A DNA stretch of 64,000 nt, taken from positions 2,047,001-2,111,000 of the forward strand of contig NZ_JPOL01000002.1 in NCBI RefSeq assembly GCF_000733945.1, written 5' to 3'. The stretch comes from Flavimarina sp. Hel_I_48. Its GTDB lineage: Bacteria; Bacteroidota; Bacteroidia; Flavobacteriales; Flavobacteriaceae. This document shows positions 16,927-24,574 of the stretch, piece by piece. Each line of letters begins with the position of its first letter. Position 1 is the stretch's first letter. A program made the position numbers and the translations under genes. The notes below the pieces were generated by a model. The model searched no databases. It was not told the origin of the DNA and saw nothing but the letters and a program-made list of their open reading frames with translations.

Positions 16927-18072
16927 TTGAAACAACCCATTGCCATTACGGGACGTTCCGCTATTTCTTCGATGGGAACTGATCAAGCCGAATTTGCTGA
17001 AGCCAGGCACAACCTTACTTTTGACAGAAAACTTAATACCTGGGTGGGAAAATTGCCTGAAAACCTTCAAAAAGCGGTTAAAAACCTTCAAAATTCGACC
17101 CGAAATTATCAATCCTTAGATCCCAGCGTGCTCTACGCGATGTACACGGCAAGGGAGACCGTGGCGCAGGCAGGTTGGCAAAAAGGAGCGGATTTTGGGA
17201 TCAACATTGGTTCGTCGCGAGGCGCCACCCAATTATTTGAACAGTATTATTCAGACTTTTTAAAAGAGGATAAAAGCAGCACTTTAGCATCGCCCACCAC
17301 CACGCTGGGCAACATTTCCTCCTGGGTAGCGCAGGATCTGCAAAATAATGGACCTGATATTTCCCATTCCATTACCTGTTCTACGGCTTTACACGCACTG
17401 CTCAATGGTGTAGCCTGGTTGCAAGCGGGAATGTGCGACAAATTTCTGGTAGGCGGTAGCGAAGCCGCGCTTACCCCGTTTACTATCGCGCAGATGCAGG
17501 CCATGAAAACATACAGTCGCGCCTCTGCAAATAGTAATTTCCCATGTCTCGCGTTTGATCTTAAAAAAACCGAAAATACCATGGTTCTTGGCGAAGGTTC
17601 AGCTTCGGTATGTTTAGAAATAGGGGAAATGCCAAATGCACTGGCTTATGTAGCGGGCGTAGGTTATGCTACCGAAAAATTAAAACACGCAGTATCTATT
17701 TCCGCAGAAGCGGAATGTTTTCAAAAATCAATGCAAATGGCCATTGCAGATGCAGATTCTCCTTCCATTGATGCGGTTGTGATGCACGCACCGGGAACGA
17801 TGTTAGGAGATTCGAGCGAATTCAAAGCGATTAATGCCATTTTTGGAGAAAATATGCCGTTATTAACTACCAATAAATGGAAAATAGGGCACACGTTTGG
17901 CGCTAGCGGTTTGCTGAGTTTAGACCTGGCCATTTACATGTTGCAAACACAACAATTTGTGGATGTTCCCTTTGTTTCGCCGCAGGCAAAATTCAAAAAA
18001 TTAGATACGGTTTTAGTGAATGCCGTTGGTTTTGGTGGCAATGCCGTAAGTATTTTATTGCGTAAAGCTTAG
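16927..18072 (+). CDS. Beta-ketoacyl-ACP synthase-like protein in the biotin cluster
   Basis: A 381-residue thiolase-fold condensing enzyme starting with TTG. The full Cys-His-His triad is visible: Cys151 in SITCSTALHA, His at about 287 in VVMHAPGTM, and His at about 322 in KIGHTFGASG. It is therefore likely to catalyse decarboxylative Claisen condensation of acyl-ACP with malonyl-ACP. It is shorter and more divergent than FabF/FabB (about 410 residues). Its position between bioA and bioB suggests a role in making the pimeloyl chain, since bioC, bioH, bioI and bioW are not in view. Its exact acyl substrate cannot be read from sequence. Confidence 0.85.
   Translation: MKQPIAITGRSAISSMGTDQAEFAEARHNLTFDRKLNTWVGKLPENLQKAVKNLQNSTRNYQSLDPSVLYAMYTARETVAQAGWQKGADFGINIGSSRGATQLFEQYYSDFLKEDKSSTLASPTTTLGNISSWVAQDLQNNGPDISHSITCSTALHALLNGVAWLQAGMCDKFLVGGSEAALTPFTIAQMQAMKTYSRASANSNFPCLAFDLKKTENTMVLGEGSASVCLEIGEMPNALAYVAGVGYATEKLKHAVSISAEAECFQKSMQMAIADADSPSIDAVVMHAPGTMLGDSSEFKAINAIFGENMPLLTTNKWKIGHTFGASGLLSLDLAIYMLQTQQFVDVPFVSPQAKFKKLDTVLVNAVGFGGNAVSILLRKA
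17700..17715. repeat. TTCCGC-N4-GCGGAA hairpin inside the ketosynthase gene
   Basis: TTCCGCAGAAGCGGAA, a six-base-pair stem with an AGAA loop, in frame as codons for S-A-E-A-E. One of several such elements in the window. Confidence 0.55.
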
Positions 18073-18103
18073 CTTTGGGCAGGGTTATAAACAACATATT
18101 TAG

Positions 18104-18111
18104 TATTTTTG
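18104..18111 (+). promoter_or_regulatory. -7 promoter box of bioB
   Basis: TATTTTTG matches TAnnTTTG and ends 18 nt before the bioB ATG. Because the possible TTG start at 18109 lies inside this box, the box argues for the ATG at 18130. Confidence 0.55.
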
Positions 18112-18129
18112 AACTACCAATTCTTTGCT

Positions 18130-19215
18130 ATGAGACACGACTGGAGTCGGGAGGAAATCCTGGAAATTTACAACAAACCCTTGATGGAGTTGCTTTACGA
18201 GGCGGCCACTGTACATCGTAAGCATCACGATCCCAATACTGTACAGGTTTCTACCTTACTTTCTATTAAGACCGGTGGCTGCCCAGAAGACTGTGGGTAT
18301 TGCCCGCAAGCGGCACGCTACCACACAGATATCAAAGGAAATGACCTTATGGGAGTCCGGCAGGTGAAAGCGCAGGCCTTACGTGCTAAAGCAGCCGGTA
18401 GTTCACGGGTATGTATGGGTGCTGCCTGGCGTAATGTTAAGGATGGAGAGGAATTTGATCAGGTACTCGAGATGGTGCGCACGATCAACAAACTGGATAT
18501 GGAGGTTTGCTGTACCCTGGGCATGATCACCGAAAACCAGGCACAGCGCCTTGCCGAAGCTGGTCTTTACGCCTATAACCATAATCTGGATACTTCAGAA
18601 GACTATTATAAAGATGTGATTTCCACACGTGCCTTTCAGGATCGCCTGGATACGATAGGCAATGTGCGCAAAACCAATGTTACCGTGTGCAGTGGCGGTA
18701 TCATTGGTATGGGTGAAAAACTGGAAGACCGTGCAGGTATGCTCGTGGCGCTCGCTACTTTGAGTCCGCAGCCAGAGAGTGTTCCCATTAATGCTTTGGT
18801 AGCCGTTCCCGGAACACCCATGGAAGAAATAGAACCTATTTCCATCTGGGAAATGGTGCGTATGGTAGCCACCACGCGTATTGTAATGCCGGAGACCCAG
18901 GTGCGACTAAGTGCTGGCCGTACCCAAATGAGTAGGGAAGGGCAGGCGATGTGCTTTTTTGCCGGGGCAAATTCCATTTTTGCGGGGGATAAGTTGCTAA
19001 CCACACCTAATCCCGATGTGAACGAAGATATGGAAATGTTCAAACTGCTGGGCTTGAACCCGCAGCGTGCCTTTGAGAAAAAAGAACAACCACAAACCGT
19101 AGAAGCAGCGGAATCCAAACATGTACCGCTGGGCGAGAAACCTAAATGGTCGCGCCCCGGGCATAACATTCCGCGTAACGAAGAAGCCAAGGCAAAATCT
19201 AAGGCCAAAGCTTAA
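18130..19215 (+). CDS. bioB: Biotin synthase
   Basis: A radical SAM enzyme that inserts sulfur into dethiobiotin to make biotin. It has 361 residues. The SAM-cluster cysteines are Cys51, Cys55 and Cys58 in GGCPEDCGYCPQ; the YNHNLDTSEDYY and RLSAGRTQMS segments that hold the [2Fe-2S] cluster are present. The C-terminus carries an extra, charged Lys/Ala-rich tail of about 40 residues. The ATG at 18130 was chosen on promoter grounds. It ends the biotin cluster; the next gene starts 16 nt downstream. Confidence 0.97.
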   Translation: MRHDWSREEILEIYNKPLMELLYEAATVHRKHHDPNTVQVSTLLSIKTGGCPEDCGYCPQAARYHTDIKGNDLMGVRQVKAQALRAKAAGSSRVCMGAAWRNVKDGEEFDQVLEMVRTINKLDMEVCCTLGMITENQAQRLAEAGLYAYNHNLDTSEDYYKDVISTRAFQDRLDTIGNVRKTNVTVCSGGIIGMGEKLEDRAGMLVALATLSPQPESVPINALVAVPGTPMEEIEPISIWEMVRMVATTRIVMPETQVRLSAGRTQMSREGQAMCFFAGANSIFAGDKLLTTPNPDVNEDMEMFKLLGLNPQRAFEKKEQPQTVEAAESKHVPLGEKPKWSRPGHNIPRNEEAKAKSKAKA

Positions 19216-19231
19216 ATTTAAATGTTTTTAT

Positions 19232-20095
19232 TTGAAGCTCACCGAGATACATAGGGTTAAGAATATTACTAAATCTGACTTTGTCAACAATTATCTAAAG
19301 CCACAAAAGCCTGTGGTTATAGAGAATCTTATTGATGACTGGCCAGCGTATGAAAAGTGGAATCTAGAATATATTAAAGAGATCGCGGGTGACAAAACGG
19401 TTCCCCTGTACGATGACCGCCCGGTTACGCATGAAGATGGTTTTAACCAGGCGCACGCCAAGATGAAAATGGCCGAGTATATAGATCTGCTCAATAGGGA
19501 ACCTACCAACTATCGTATTTTTCTCTATAATATCATGAAAGATGTACCTTCATTGAAGGCAGATTTTAAATTTCCAAAAATAGGACTGCACCTGCTCAAG
19601 CAGATTCCCATGGTATTTTTTGGTGGGGAAAACAGTAAAGTGTTTATGCATCACGATATAGACTGGGCAAATATTTTACATTTCCATTTTAATGGCGAAA
19701 AACAATGTATTCTGTTTCCGCCAGACCAGACGGAAAAGCTTTATAAAGTACCGCACTCGCTCATCACCCGGGAAGATATCAATTTTGATGAACCAGACTA
19801 TTCAAAATTCCCGGTACTCAAAAATGCAGAAGGCTTCATCACCCATTTAAAACATGGGGAGACGCTTTATATGCCAGAAGGATACTGGCACTACATGAAA
19901 TATATCACGCCAGGTTTCAGTATGAGCTTGCGCGCGTTACCGCGGAAACCAAAACATCTTTTGAAAGCGGTGTATAACGTTTTTATCATGCGTCATTATG
20001 ATAATTTTATGCGCAAGCGTAAAGGTCAGGCGTGGATTGATGAAAAGAATGAACGCGCGATTACCGAAACGCATGAGAAGCACGGGATGCTTTGA
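19232..20095 (+). CDS. JmjC/cupin-like protein (possible 2-oxoglutarate oxygenase)
   Basis: A 287-residue cupin-8/JmjC-type protein found next to many flavobacterial genes but of unknown substrate. The iron-site residues look intact: a His-x-Asp in FMHHDIDWANILHFHF (about residues 141-156) and a second His in LYMPEGYWHYMKY. Family members often hydroxylate proteins or RNA. The most likely start is the TTG at 19232 (MKLTEIHRVKNI), just after the bioB stop; longer frames overlap bioB. It may be cotranscribed with bioB. Confidence 0.82.
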   Translation: MKLTEIHRVKNITKSDFVNNYLKPQKPVVIENLIDDWPAYEKWNLEYIKEIAGDKTVPLYDDRPVTHEDGFNQAHAKMKMAEYIDLLNREPTNYRIFLYNIMKDVPSLKADFKFPKIGLHLLKQIPMVFFGGENSKVFMHHDIDWANILHFHFNGEKQCILFPPDQTEKLYKVPHSLITREDINFDEPDYSKFPVLKNAEGFITHLKHGETLYMPEGYWHYMKYITPGFSMSLRALPRKPKHLLKAVYNVFIMRHYDNFMRKRKGQAWIDEKNERAITETHEKHGML

Positions 20096-20137
20096 TTATC
20101 CTGAATTTTTTATTTCTTATTTCTGAATTGGTTTTGT

Positions 20138-20515
20138 GGGCGTTTCCCTGCGGGCCGGGCTTTACGCTGCAATCTTTTTGCTCGTGTCTCACAAAAAGGC
20201 TTCCCCCCCGGAAGAGGCAAACAAATTCACTTCAATCCCTAACGCAGAATCTGTAGTAGCTTAATAAGCTGACTCTTTTTTTGGTTTTGGGCGTTTCCCT
20301 GCGGGTCGTGCTTTACGCTGCAATCTTTTTGCTCGTGTCTCACAAAAAGGCTTCCTCGCGGAAGGGGCAAACAAATTCACTGCAATTCCTAACGCAGAAT
20401 CTGTAGTAGCTTAATGAGTTAACTCTTTTGTTGGTTTTGGGCGTTTCCCCGTGGGTCGGGCTTTACGCTGAAATCTTTTTGCTCGTGCTTCACAAATTCA
20501 CTTTAATCTCTAATG
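20138..20515. repeat. Tandem 150-bp repeat, two and a half copies
   Basis: Three units start at 20138, 20289 and 20439 with GGGCGTTTCCC, each continuing with a conserved TCGGGCTTTACGCTGCAATC core, CTTTTTGCTCGTG...CACAAAAAGG (a short hairpin) and CAATCCCTAACGCAGAATC. The third copy is truncated near 20515. The period is 150-151 bp. Another partial copy lies at 37393-37483. There is no open frame, and the region is probably a noncoding dispersed element. Together with flanking sequence it fills the 560-bp gap between the cupin gene and the peptidase gene. Confidence 0.85.
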
Positions 20516-20542
20516 CGACATCCATTTAAAAACAGATATATT

Positions 20543-20574
20543 AACCTGCAACCTGCAACCTGCAACCTGCAACT
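20543..20574. repeat. Short tandem repeat, AACCTGC x 4
   Basis: Four perfect 7-bp units of AACCTGC followed by a partial fifth. It lies about 90 bp before the isoaspartyl peptidase gene and may vary in copy number. Confidence 0.85.
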
Positions 20575-20629
20575 AAAACTAAAAACCAGCCTTTCCCTTA
20601 AATTCAGGTCTTTTCATTCTTCCAAACCT

Positions 20630-20637
20630 TATCTTTA
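20630..20637 (+). promoter_or_regulatory. -7-like promoter box of the isoaspartyl peptidase gene
   Basis: TATCTTTA differs from TAnnTTTG in the last base and lies 22 nt before the ATG at 20660. No strict -33 TTG is seen. Confidence 0.4.
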
Positions 20638-20659
20638 CAAGAACACTAAAGAACTAAGA

Positions 20660-21601
20660 ATGAACCCATTTTCTATAGCCATTCACGGCGGCGCAGGCAC
20701 TTTATTAAAAGGGCAAATGACTCCCGAGAAAGAAGAAAACTACCGTAAAACGCTTGAAAACGCCTTAAGTGCGGGTTTTGAAGCCTTAAATTCAGGTAAA
20801 AGCGCCACTGATGTGGTTTCCCTTGCAGTACAAATCCTTGAAGATTCCCCTCTTTTTAATGCTGGAAAAGGAAGCGTTTTCACCGCAGAGGGCACCCACG
20901 AAATGGATGCTGCGATCATGGAAGGAAAAGATTTACAGGCGGGCGCAGTTTCATTGGTTTCAGGAATAAAAAACCCTATTCTGTTGGCGAGAGATGTAAT
21001 GGAAAAAAGCGAACACGTGTTTTTGGCTGGCACCGGCGCCATGAATTTTGCGAAATCCCTGGGCTACACACTTGAAGAAGCTGCTTATTTTTATGACGAA
21101 TTGCGTTACCAGCAGTGGCAGGAATTAAAGGGAACTACCCATTTTCAATTGGATCACAGCAAATCAAAAGAAACTAAGGAATCAAAATTCGGTACCGTAG
21201 GCGCCGTTGCTTGTGATAAATACGGTAACCTTGCCGCAGCCACTTCTACCGGTGGGATGACTAATAAAAACTGGGGCCGTATTGGCGATACATCAATAAT
21301 TGGCGCGGGTAATTATGCAAACAATGCTACCTGCGCGGTAAGCTGCACGGGAAGCGGTGAATTTTTTATTCGGGGCGTGGCCGCTTATGATGTTTCCTGT
21401 TTGATGGAATACAAGGGGCTTTCGCTGGCGGAAGCTGCTGCCGAAGTTGTACACAAAAGATTGATGAACATAGGTGGCGATGGCGGACTCATTGCCGTGG
21501 ATACTCAGGGAAATGTTGCACTTCCGTTTAATACCGAAGGCATGTACCGCGGTTTGCGCACGTCTACCGGAAAAAGTATTATCGCCATCTACGGCGATTA
21601 A
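20660..21601 (+). CDS. Isoaspartyl peptidase / plant-type L-asparaginase
   Basis: A 313-residue Ntn hydrolase that is cleaved autocatalytically into alpha and beta chains. The N-terminus SIAIHGGAGTL is diagnostic, and the nucleophile is the threonine in FGTVGAVACD near residue 178, which becomes the N-terminus of the beta chain. STGGMTNKNWGRIGD follows and binds substrate. Family members hydrolyse beta-aspartyl dipeptides, including the beta-Asp-Arg released from cyanophycin. The cyanophycinase and cyanophycin synthetase genes lie 2-3 kb away. The ATG at 20660 is the family start; the upstream frame only reads through the repeat. Confidence 0.93.
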   Translation: MNPFSIAIHGGAGTLLKGQMTPEKEENYRKTLENALSAGFEALNSGKSATDVVSLAVQILEDSPLFNAGKGSVFTAEGTHEMDAAIMEGKDLQAGAVSLVSGIKNPILLARDVMEKSEHVFLAGTGAMNFAKSLGYTLEEAAYFYDELRYQQWQELKGTTHFQLDHSKSKETKESKFGTVGAVACDKYGNLAAATSTGGMTNKNWGRIGDTSIIGAGNYANNATCAVSCTGSGEFFIRGVAAYDVSCLMEYKGLSLAEAAAEVVHKRLMNIGGDGGLIAVDTQGNVALPFNTEGMYRGLRTSTGKSIIAIYGD

Positions 21602-21643
21602 CAAATTTGCACTTTAGTCAGAAGAATTTTTAAACGTTGTTTT

Positions 21644-22861
21644 TTGGAAAACAAAAAGTTTCAAACTTCTCCCCTTGGGGGAGGTCGGGAGGGGAGTAAC
21701 CGCATCGAAATCCTTGATGTTTACCGGGGCTTTGCAATCTTCGGTATTTTTGTGGTCAATATTGTGATCATGAATTCCACTTTTTTGAATCAGGATGTGT
21801 TCCTGGAACAATTTACGGGAACCCTTGATGTTTTTGCACAGCGGTTGTTGCAACTTTTTTTCTATACTAAATTTTTCCCTATTTTCTCCTTGTTGTTCGG
21901 TATTGGTATTGCGATGCAGGCACTTAAATTGAATGATAAAAACAAGCATATAGGGCCTTTTTTTGCTCGTAGAATGCTGTTTTTGCTCCTGTTTGGAATA
22001 GTACACATCTTACTGTTATGGTCTGGGGATGTCTTGAATTTATACGCTTTATTGGGTTTTTTAGTCGTTTTTCTATTAAAATTTCCCAATAAATGGCTTC
22101 TGATTTTGGCGGTTTTGCTGCTTATTTTTCCCTTTTATGACCAGATTTTAGCTGAAATATTCAGTTTTATTGGATTTCAGCCAGAAGTTTATTTAGCAGG
22201 TTATACGGGAGATCGTGTCAACGAAATTATTAGCAACGGAAGTTATCTTCAAGGTATGCACTTGCGGCTTTTAGAATATCTTACAAATATCCCGATGCTC
22301 TTTGGTTTTCTCGCACCAGTGGCGTTTTCTATGTTTTTATTGGGCATTTATCTGGGTAAAAACCGGATTTTCAACGATTTTCCGAAGTTTTTGAAGCACA
22401 TAAAAGTACCCGTATTGGTTATCGCTTTGTTGTCAAATCTCTATAGGATTGCCTTTCTGTTTTATCTTCCCGACTATCAGATTTATCGTGATTTTAGACC
22501 ATTTTTTATCAAAACCATGGTAATTTCTGATGTCCTGATGGGTTTGTTTTACTTATGGATTTTAGGGATGATCTGGTATTTTACAATTTGGGGCAAACTT
22601 TTAAAACCTTTAAAGTACGTTGGCAGAATGGCACTTTCCAATTATATTTTACAGAGCGTGGTAGGACTGTTTTTGTTCTCTTCGGTAGGTTTTGGGATGT
22701 ACGAGAGGTTTAGTCCGTCGTGCACTTTGGGAATTGCGGTGTTGGTTTTCTTATTTCAAATAGTATTAAGCGGGATCTGGCTCCGTTTTTTCCGTTTTGG
22801 TCCGCTGGAATGGGTGTGGCGTTGTTTGACGTATAAAAAAATCTTCTCTTTAAAGATTTGA
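21644..22861 (+). CDS. DUF418-family membrane protein with repeat-derived N-terminus
   Basis: A 405-residue polytopic membrane protein with about nine hydrophobic spans. The first recognisable family feature is RIEILDVYRGFAIFGIFVVN (residues 23-42), typical of DUF418/YeiB-like proteins of unknown transport or acyltransferase role, and a C-terminal domain with LKPLKYVGRMALSNYILQS. The only usable start is TTG at 21644, so residues about 8-21 (TSPLGGGREGS) are encoded by a copy of the G-rich hairpin repeat. It lies 42 nt after the peptidase gene. Confidence 0.8.
   Translation: MENKKFQTSPLGGGREGSNRIEILDVYRGFAIFGIFVVNIVIMNSTFLNQDVFLEQFTGTLDVFAQRLLQLFFYTKFFPIFSLLFGIGIAMQALKLNDKNKHIGPFFARRMLFLLLFGIVHILLLWSGDVLNLYALLGFLVVFLLKFPNKWLLILAVLLLIFPFYDQILAEIFSFIGFQPEVYLAGYTGDRVNEIISNGSYLQGMHLRLLEYLTNIPMLFGFLAPVAFSMFLLGIYLGKNRIFNDFPKFLKHIKVPVLVIALLSNLYRIAFLFYLPDYQIYRDFRPFFIKTMVISDVLMGLFYLWILGMIWYFTIWGKLLKPLKYVGRMALSNYILQSVVGLFLFSSVGFGMYERFSPSCTLGIAVLVFLFQIVLSGIWLRFFRFGPLEWVWRCLTYKKIFSLKI
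21664..21700. repeat. G-rich hairpin repeat inside the DUF418 coding region
   Basis: CTTCTCCCCTTGGGGGAGG and the following GTCGGGAGGGGAG are a copy of the same family found upstream of bioF and bioD. Here it is read in frame within the first codons of a gene. Confidence 0.6.
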
Positions 22862-22889
22862 CCAAAGCAATTAATTTATATTTTTTGTA

Positions 22890-22925
22890 AAACTCCCTTC
22901 CCTTTGGGAAGGGTTGGGGATGGGA
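22890..22925. repeat. G-rich hairpin repeat between convergent genes
   Basis: CTCCCTTCCCTTTGGGAAGG with the tail GTTGGGGATGGG, ending at the stop codon of the 189-aa gene. The stem could act as a weak bidirectional terminator, but there is no T-run. Confidence 0.6.
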
Positions 22926-23495
22926 TTAAAACCTATACCCAATGCGTAGATGCAAATTAACGACCCCGGCACTTTCATTTTCATCATAGCCCGCCGCTTT
23001 GGCAAAATAATAAATGTAGCCTACGCCCAGGCCGGCTTCGTAATTGAAATGCGCACCAATATTTCGACGGATTCCCCATGTGGGCACTATAGAAAAATCA
23101 CTTACATAACTTACGTTATCATAATTGGAAATGACAAACCAGTCTGGTCTGAAGCTTGTTTTTAAGGCTAGAAAATTGGCGCTGTTGCCGTTAGTGCGCT
23201 TTGATTTTTCCGCACGTCTCTTTAAATTGTAATACCATCGAGGGGATAATGTAAGTACAGGAGTGGCTGCATAACCGGTCTTGTCATAAAAGGAACCGCC
23301 CCATAGCCCAGCATCAAAACCCACTTCGCTTCGCAGGGCAATTTGATCTGCAAGCCGAGATTCATTATGAACCCATATACCTAGAATACCGGTTTGTATC
23401 CCATAGATTGATTGTTCAACGCTCACATTTTGTGCGTGGTCAAGAAATGAAATTCCGAAGAAAATAAAGAATATAATTTTTTGCACAGAGATCAA
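22926..23495 (-). CDS. Exported beta-barrel-like protein (189 aa)
   Basis: An N-terminal signal peptide (MISVQKIIFFIFFGISFLDHAQ) is followed by alternating aromatic/polar strands and a final phenylalanine in HLRIGYRF, as in small outer-membrane beta-barrels. No domain is recognised. Homologues are common in Flavobacteriaceae as hypothetical proteins. It is convergent with the DUF418 gene and about 120 nt downstream of cyanophycinase on the same strand. Confidence 0.7.
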   Translation of the reverse strand: MISVQKIIFFIFFGISFLDHAQNVSVEQSIYGIQTGILGIWVHNESRLADQIALRSEVGFDAGLWGGSFYDKTGYAATPVLTLSPRWYYNLKRRAEKSKRTNGNSANFLALKTSFRPDWFVISNYDNVSYVSDFSIVPTWGIRRNIGAHFNYEAGLGVGYIYYFAKAAGYDENESAGVVNLHLRIGYRF

Positions 23496-23615
23496 TGTTT
23501 TATTATTAACGGACTAATATATTGAATAATTAGCGCACGTTCTAAAGATAAACACAAAGAAATCCTATTGAAGCTGAATATCCATAATTTAAAAAATGAA
23601 AAGATTTAATAAATC

Positions 23616-24479
23616 CTAGGCATTCACCTCAGGCTTTTCAACATGTAGGATCTCTACCTGATGCCTGTCAATATTAAAAGTATCGCCTTTAGATAAAATG
23701 TGAGTTTTCAGGTTGGTAATAGACATAGGGCTTCTTTTTTCAACCAGGCTTTCGGTATTGTTTGTAAGTGCACTGGGATCAAAAATGATCACCATACCGC
23801 TTCCTATAACTTCGACGGAATTACAATTTTTTATTACGAGTCCCGTGTTTTCTGCAAGTCCCACCCCTATAAGTTTAGGGAATCGCGCCACTGCTTCTGC
23901 CAAACGACCGAAACGGCCCCGGCGAATAAAATGGGAATCTATGATTAGTGAGGGAACAAAAGACATCCCTTTGCTCATACCCACCGCACCTTTAAGAAAA
24001 GCTTCTTTGCTTTTCCCCCCAGTGATCATTTCACGAGACATACACATGGCGCCAGCACTGGTGCCTGCAATCACGAGGCCGTCATTATTGTAACGTCTCT
24101 GCAGGATCTTATGAAATTTTGTGCCACCTATTTTCTGGGTGATTTCAGATTGATTACCGCCGCTAAAAAGAATGCAATCTGCTTTTTCGGCGAGGTCAAG
24201 AAACGTTGTGCTTGCAGAATCTTCGCGTTTTCTGATATCCACTACCTGTACATTGCTGCAATAGAGTTCTGCAAAAGCATCGAGGTAATTTTTAACAACT
24301 TCATCTGGAATACTTGAGGCCGTGGGGATTATCAAGATCATGGCATCCCTGCCACCGCTCTCGCTCACAATGCGCGCGAGAATACTGTCCTCTATTTTTT
24401 CGGTATTATAGATTTCCTTGGTTGCAATGCCCTTGTTCTCATTGCCGCCTATGGGTATTAATATTCCTGTTGCACTCAT
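23616..24479 (-). CDS. cphB: Cyanophycinase
   Basis: A serine peptidase of family S51 that degrades cyanophycin (multi-L-arginyl-poly-L-aspartate) to beta-Asp-Arg dipeptides. It has 287 residues. The nucleophile elbow is GTSAGAMCMS with Ser near residue 142; IIPTASSIPDE, ILFSGGNQ and DSHFIRRGRFGRL are all family signatures. The start at 24479 (MSATGILIPIGG) was chosen because the promoter box at 24501-24508 lies just upstream and an 8-residue extension would overlap it. It is divergent from cphA. Confidence 0.93.
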   Translation of the reverse strand: MSATGILIPIGGNENKGIATKEIYNTEKIEDSILARIVSESGGRDAMILIIPTASSIPDEVVKNYLDAFAELYCSNVQVVDIRKREDSASTTFLDLAEKADCILFSGGNQSEITQKIGGTKFHKILQRRYNNDGLVIAGTSAGAMCMSREMITGGKSKEAFLKGAVGMSKGMSFVPSLIIDSHFIRRGRFGRLAEAVARFPKLIGVGLAENTGLVIKNCNSVEVIGSGMVIIFDPSALTNNTESLVEKRSPMSITNLKTHILSKGDTFNIDRHQVEILHVEKPEVNA

Positions 24480-24500
24480 AGCAATTATGATTTGAAGTTG

Positions 24501-24508
24501 CAAAAATA
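24501..24508 (-). promoter_or_regulatory. -7 promoter box of cphB
   Basis: The minus strand reads TATTTTTG. The predicted leader is about 16 nt. Confidence 0.5.
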
Positions 24509-24574
24509 AGATTATGTTTATAGGAAATAGCCTATTTTTAGAGGAATCATCGACCCAACTTTAAACAATACTTT

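Noticed and set aside
18109..18129. TTG start for bioB
   Set aside because: The codon lies inside the predicted -7 box, so it would not be in the transcript.
19121..19231. Longer cupin-protein start overlapping bioB
   Set aside because: The extension reads bioB in another frame and is low complexity; the TTG at 19232 gives the normal family N-terminus.
20138..20574. Possible CRISPR array in the repeat region
   Set aside because: The period is 150 bp with nearly identical units and no unique spacers, and the short AACCTGC units have no spacers at all; no cas genes are near.
20513..20659. Upstream in-frame extension of the isoaspartyl peptidase
   Set aside because: It translates the AACCTGC repeat and noncoding DNA; the family begins at the ATG at 20660.
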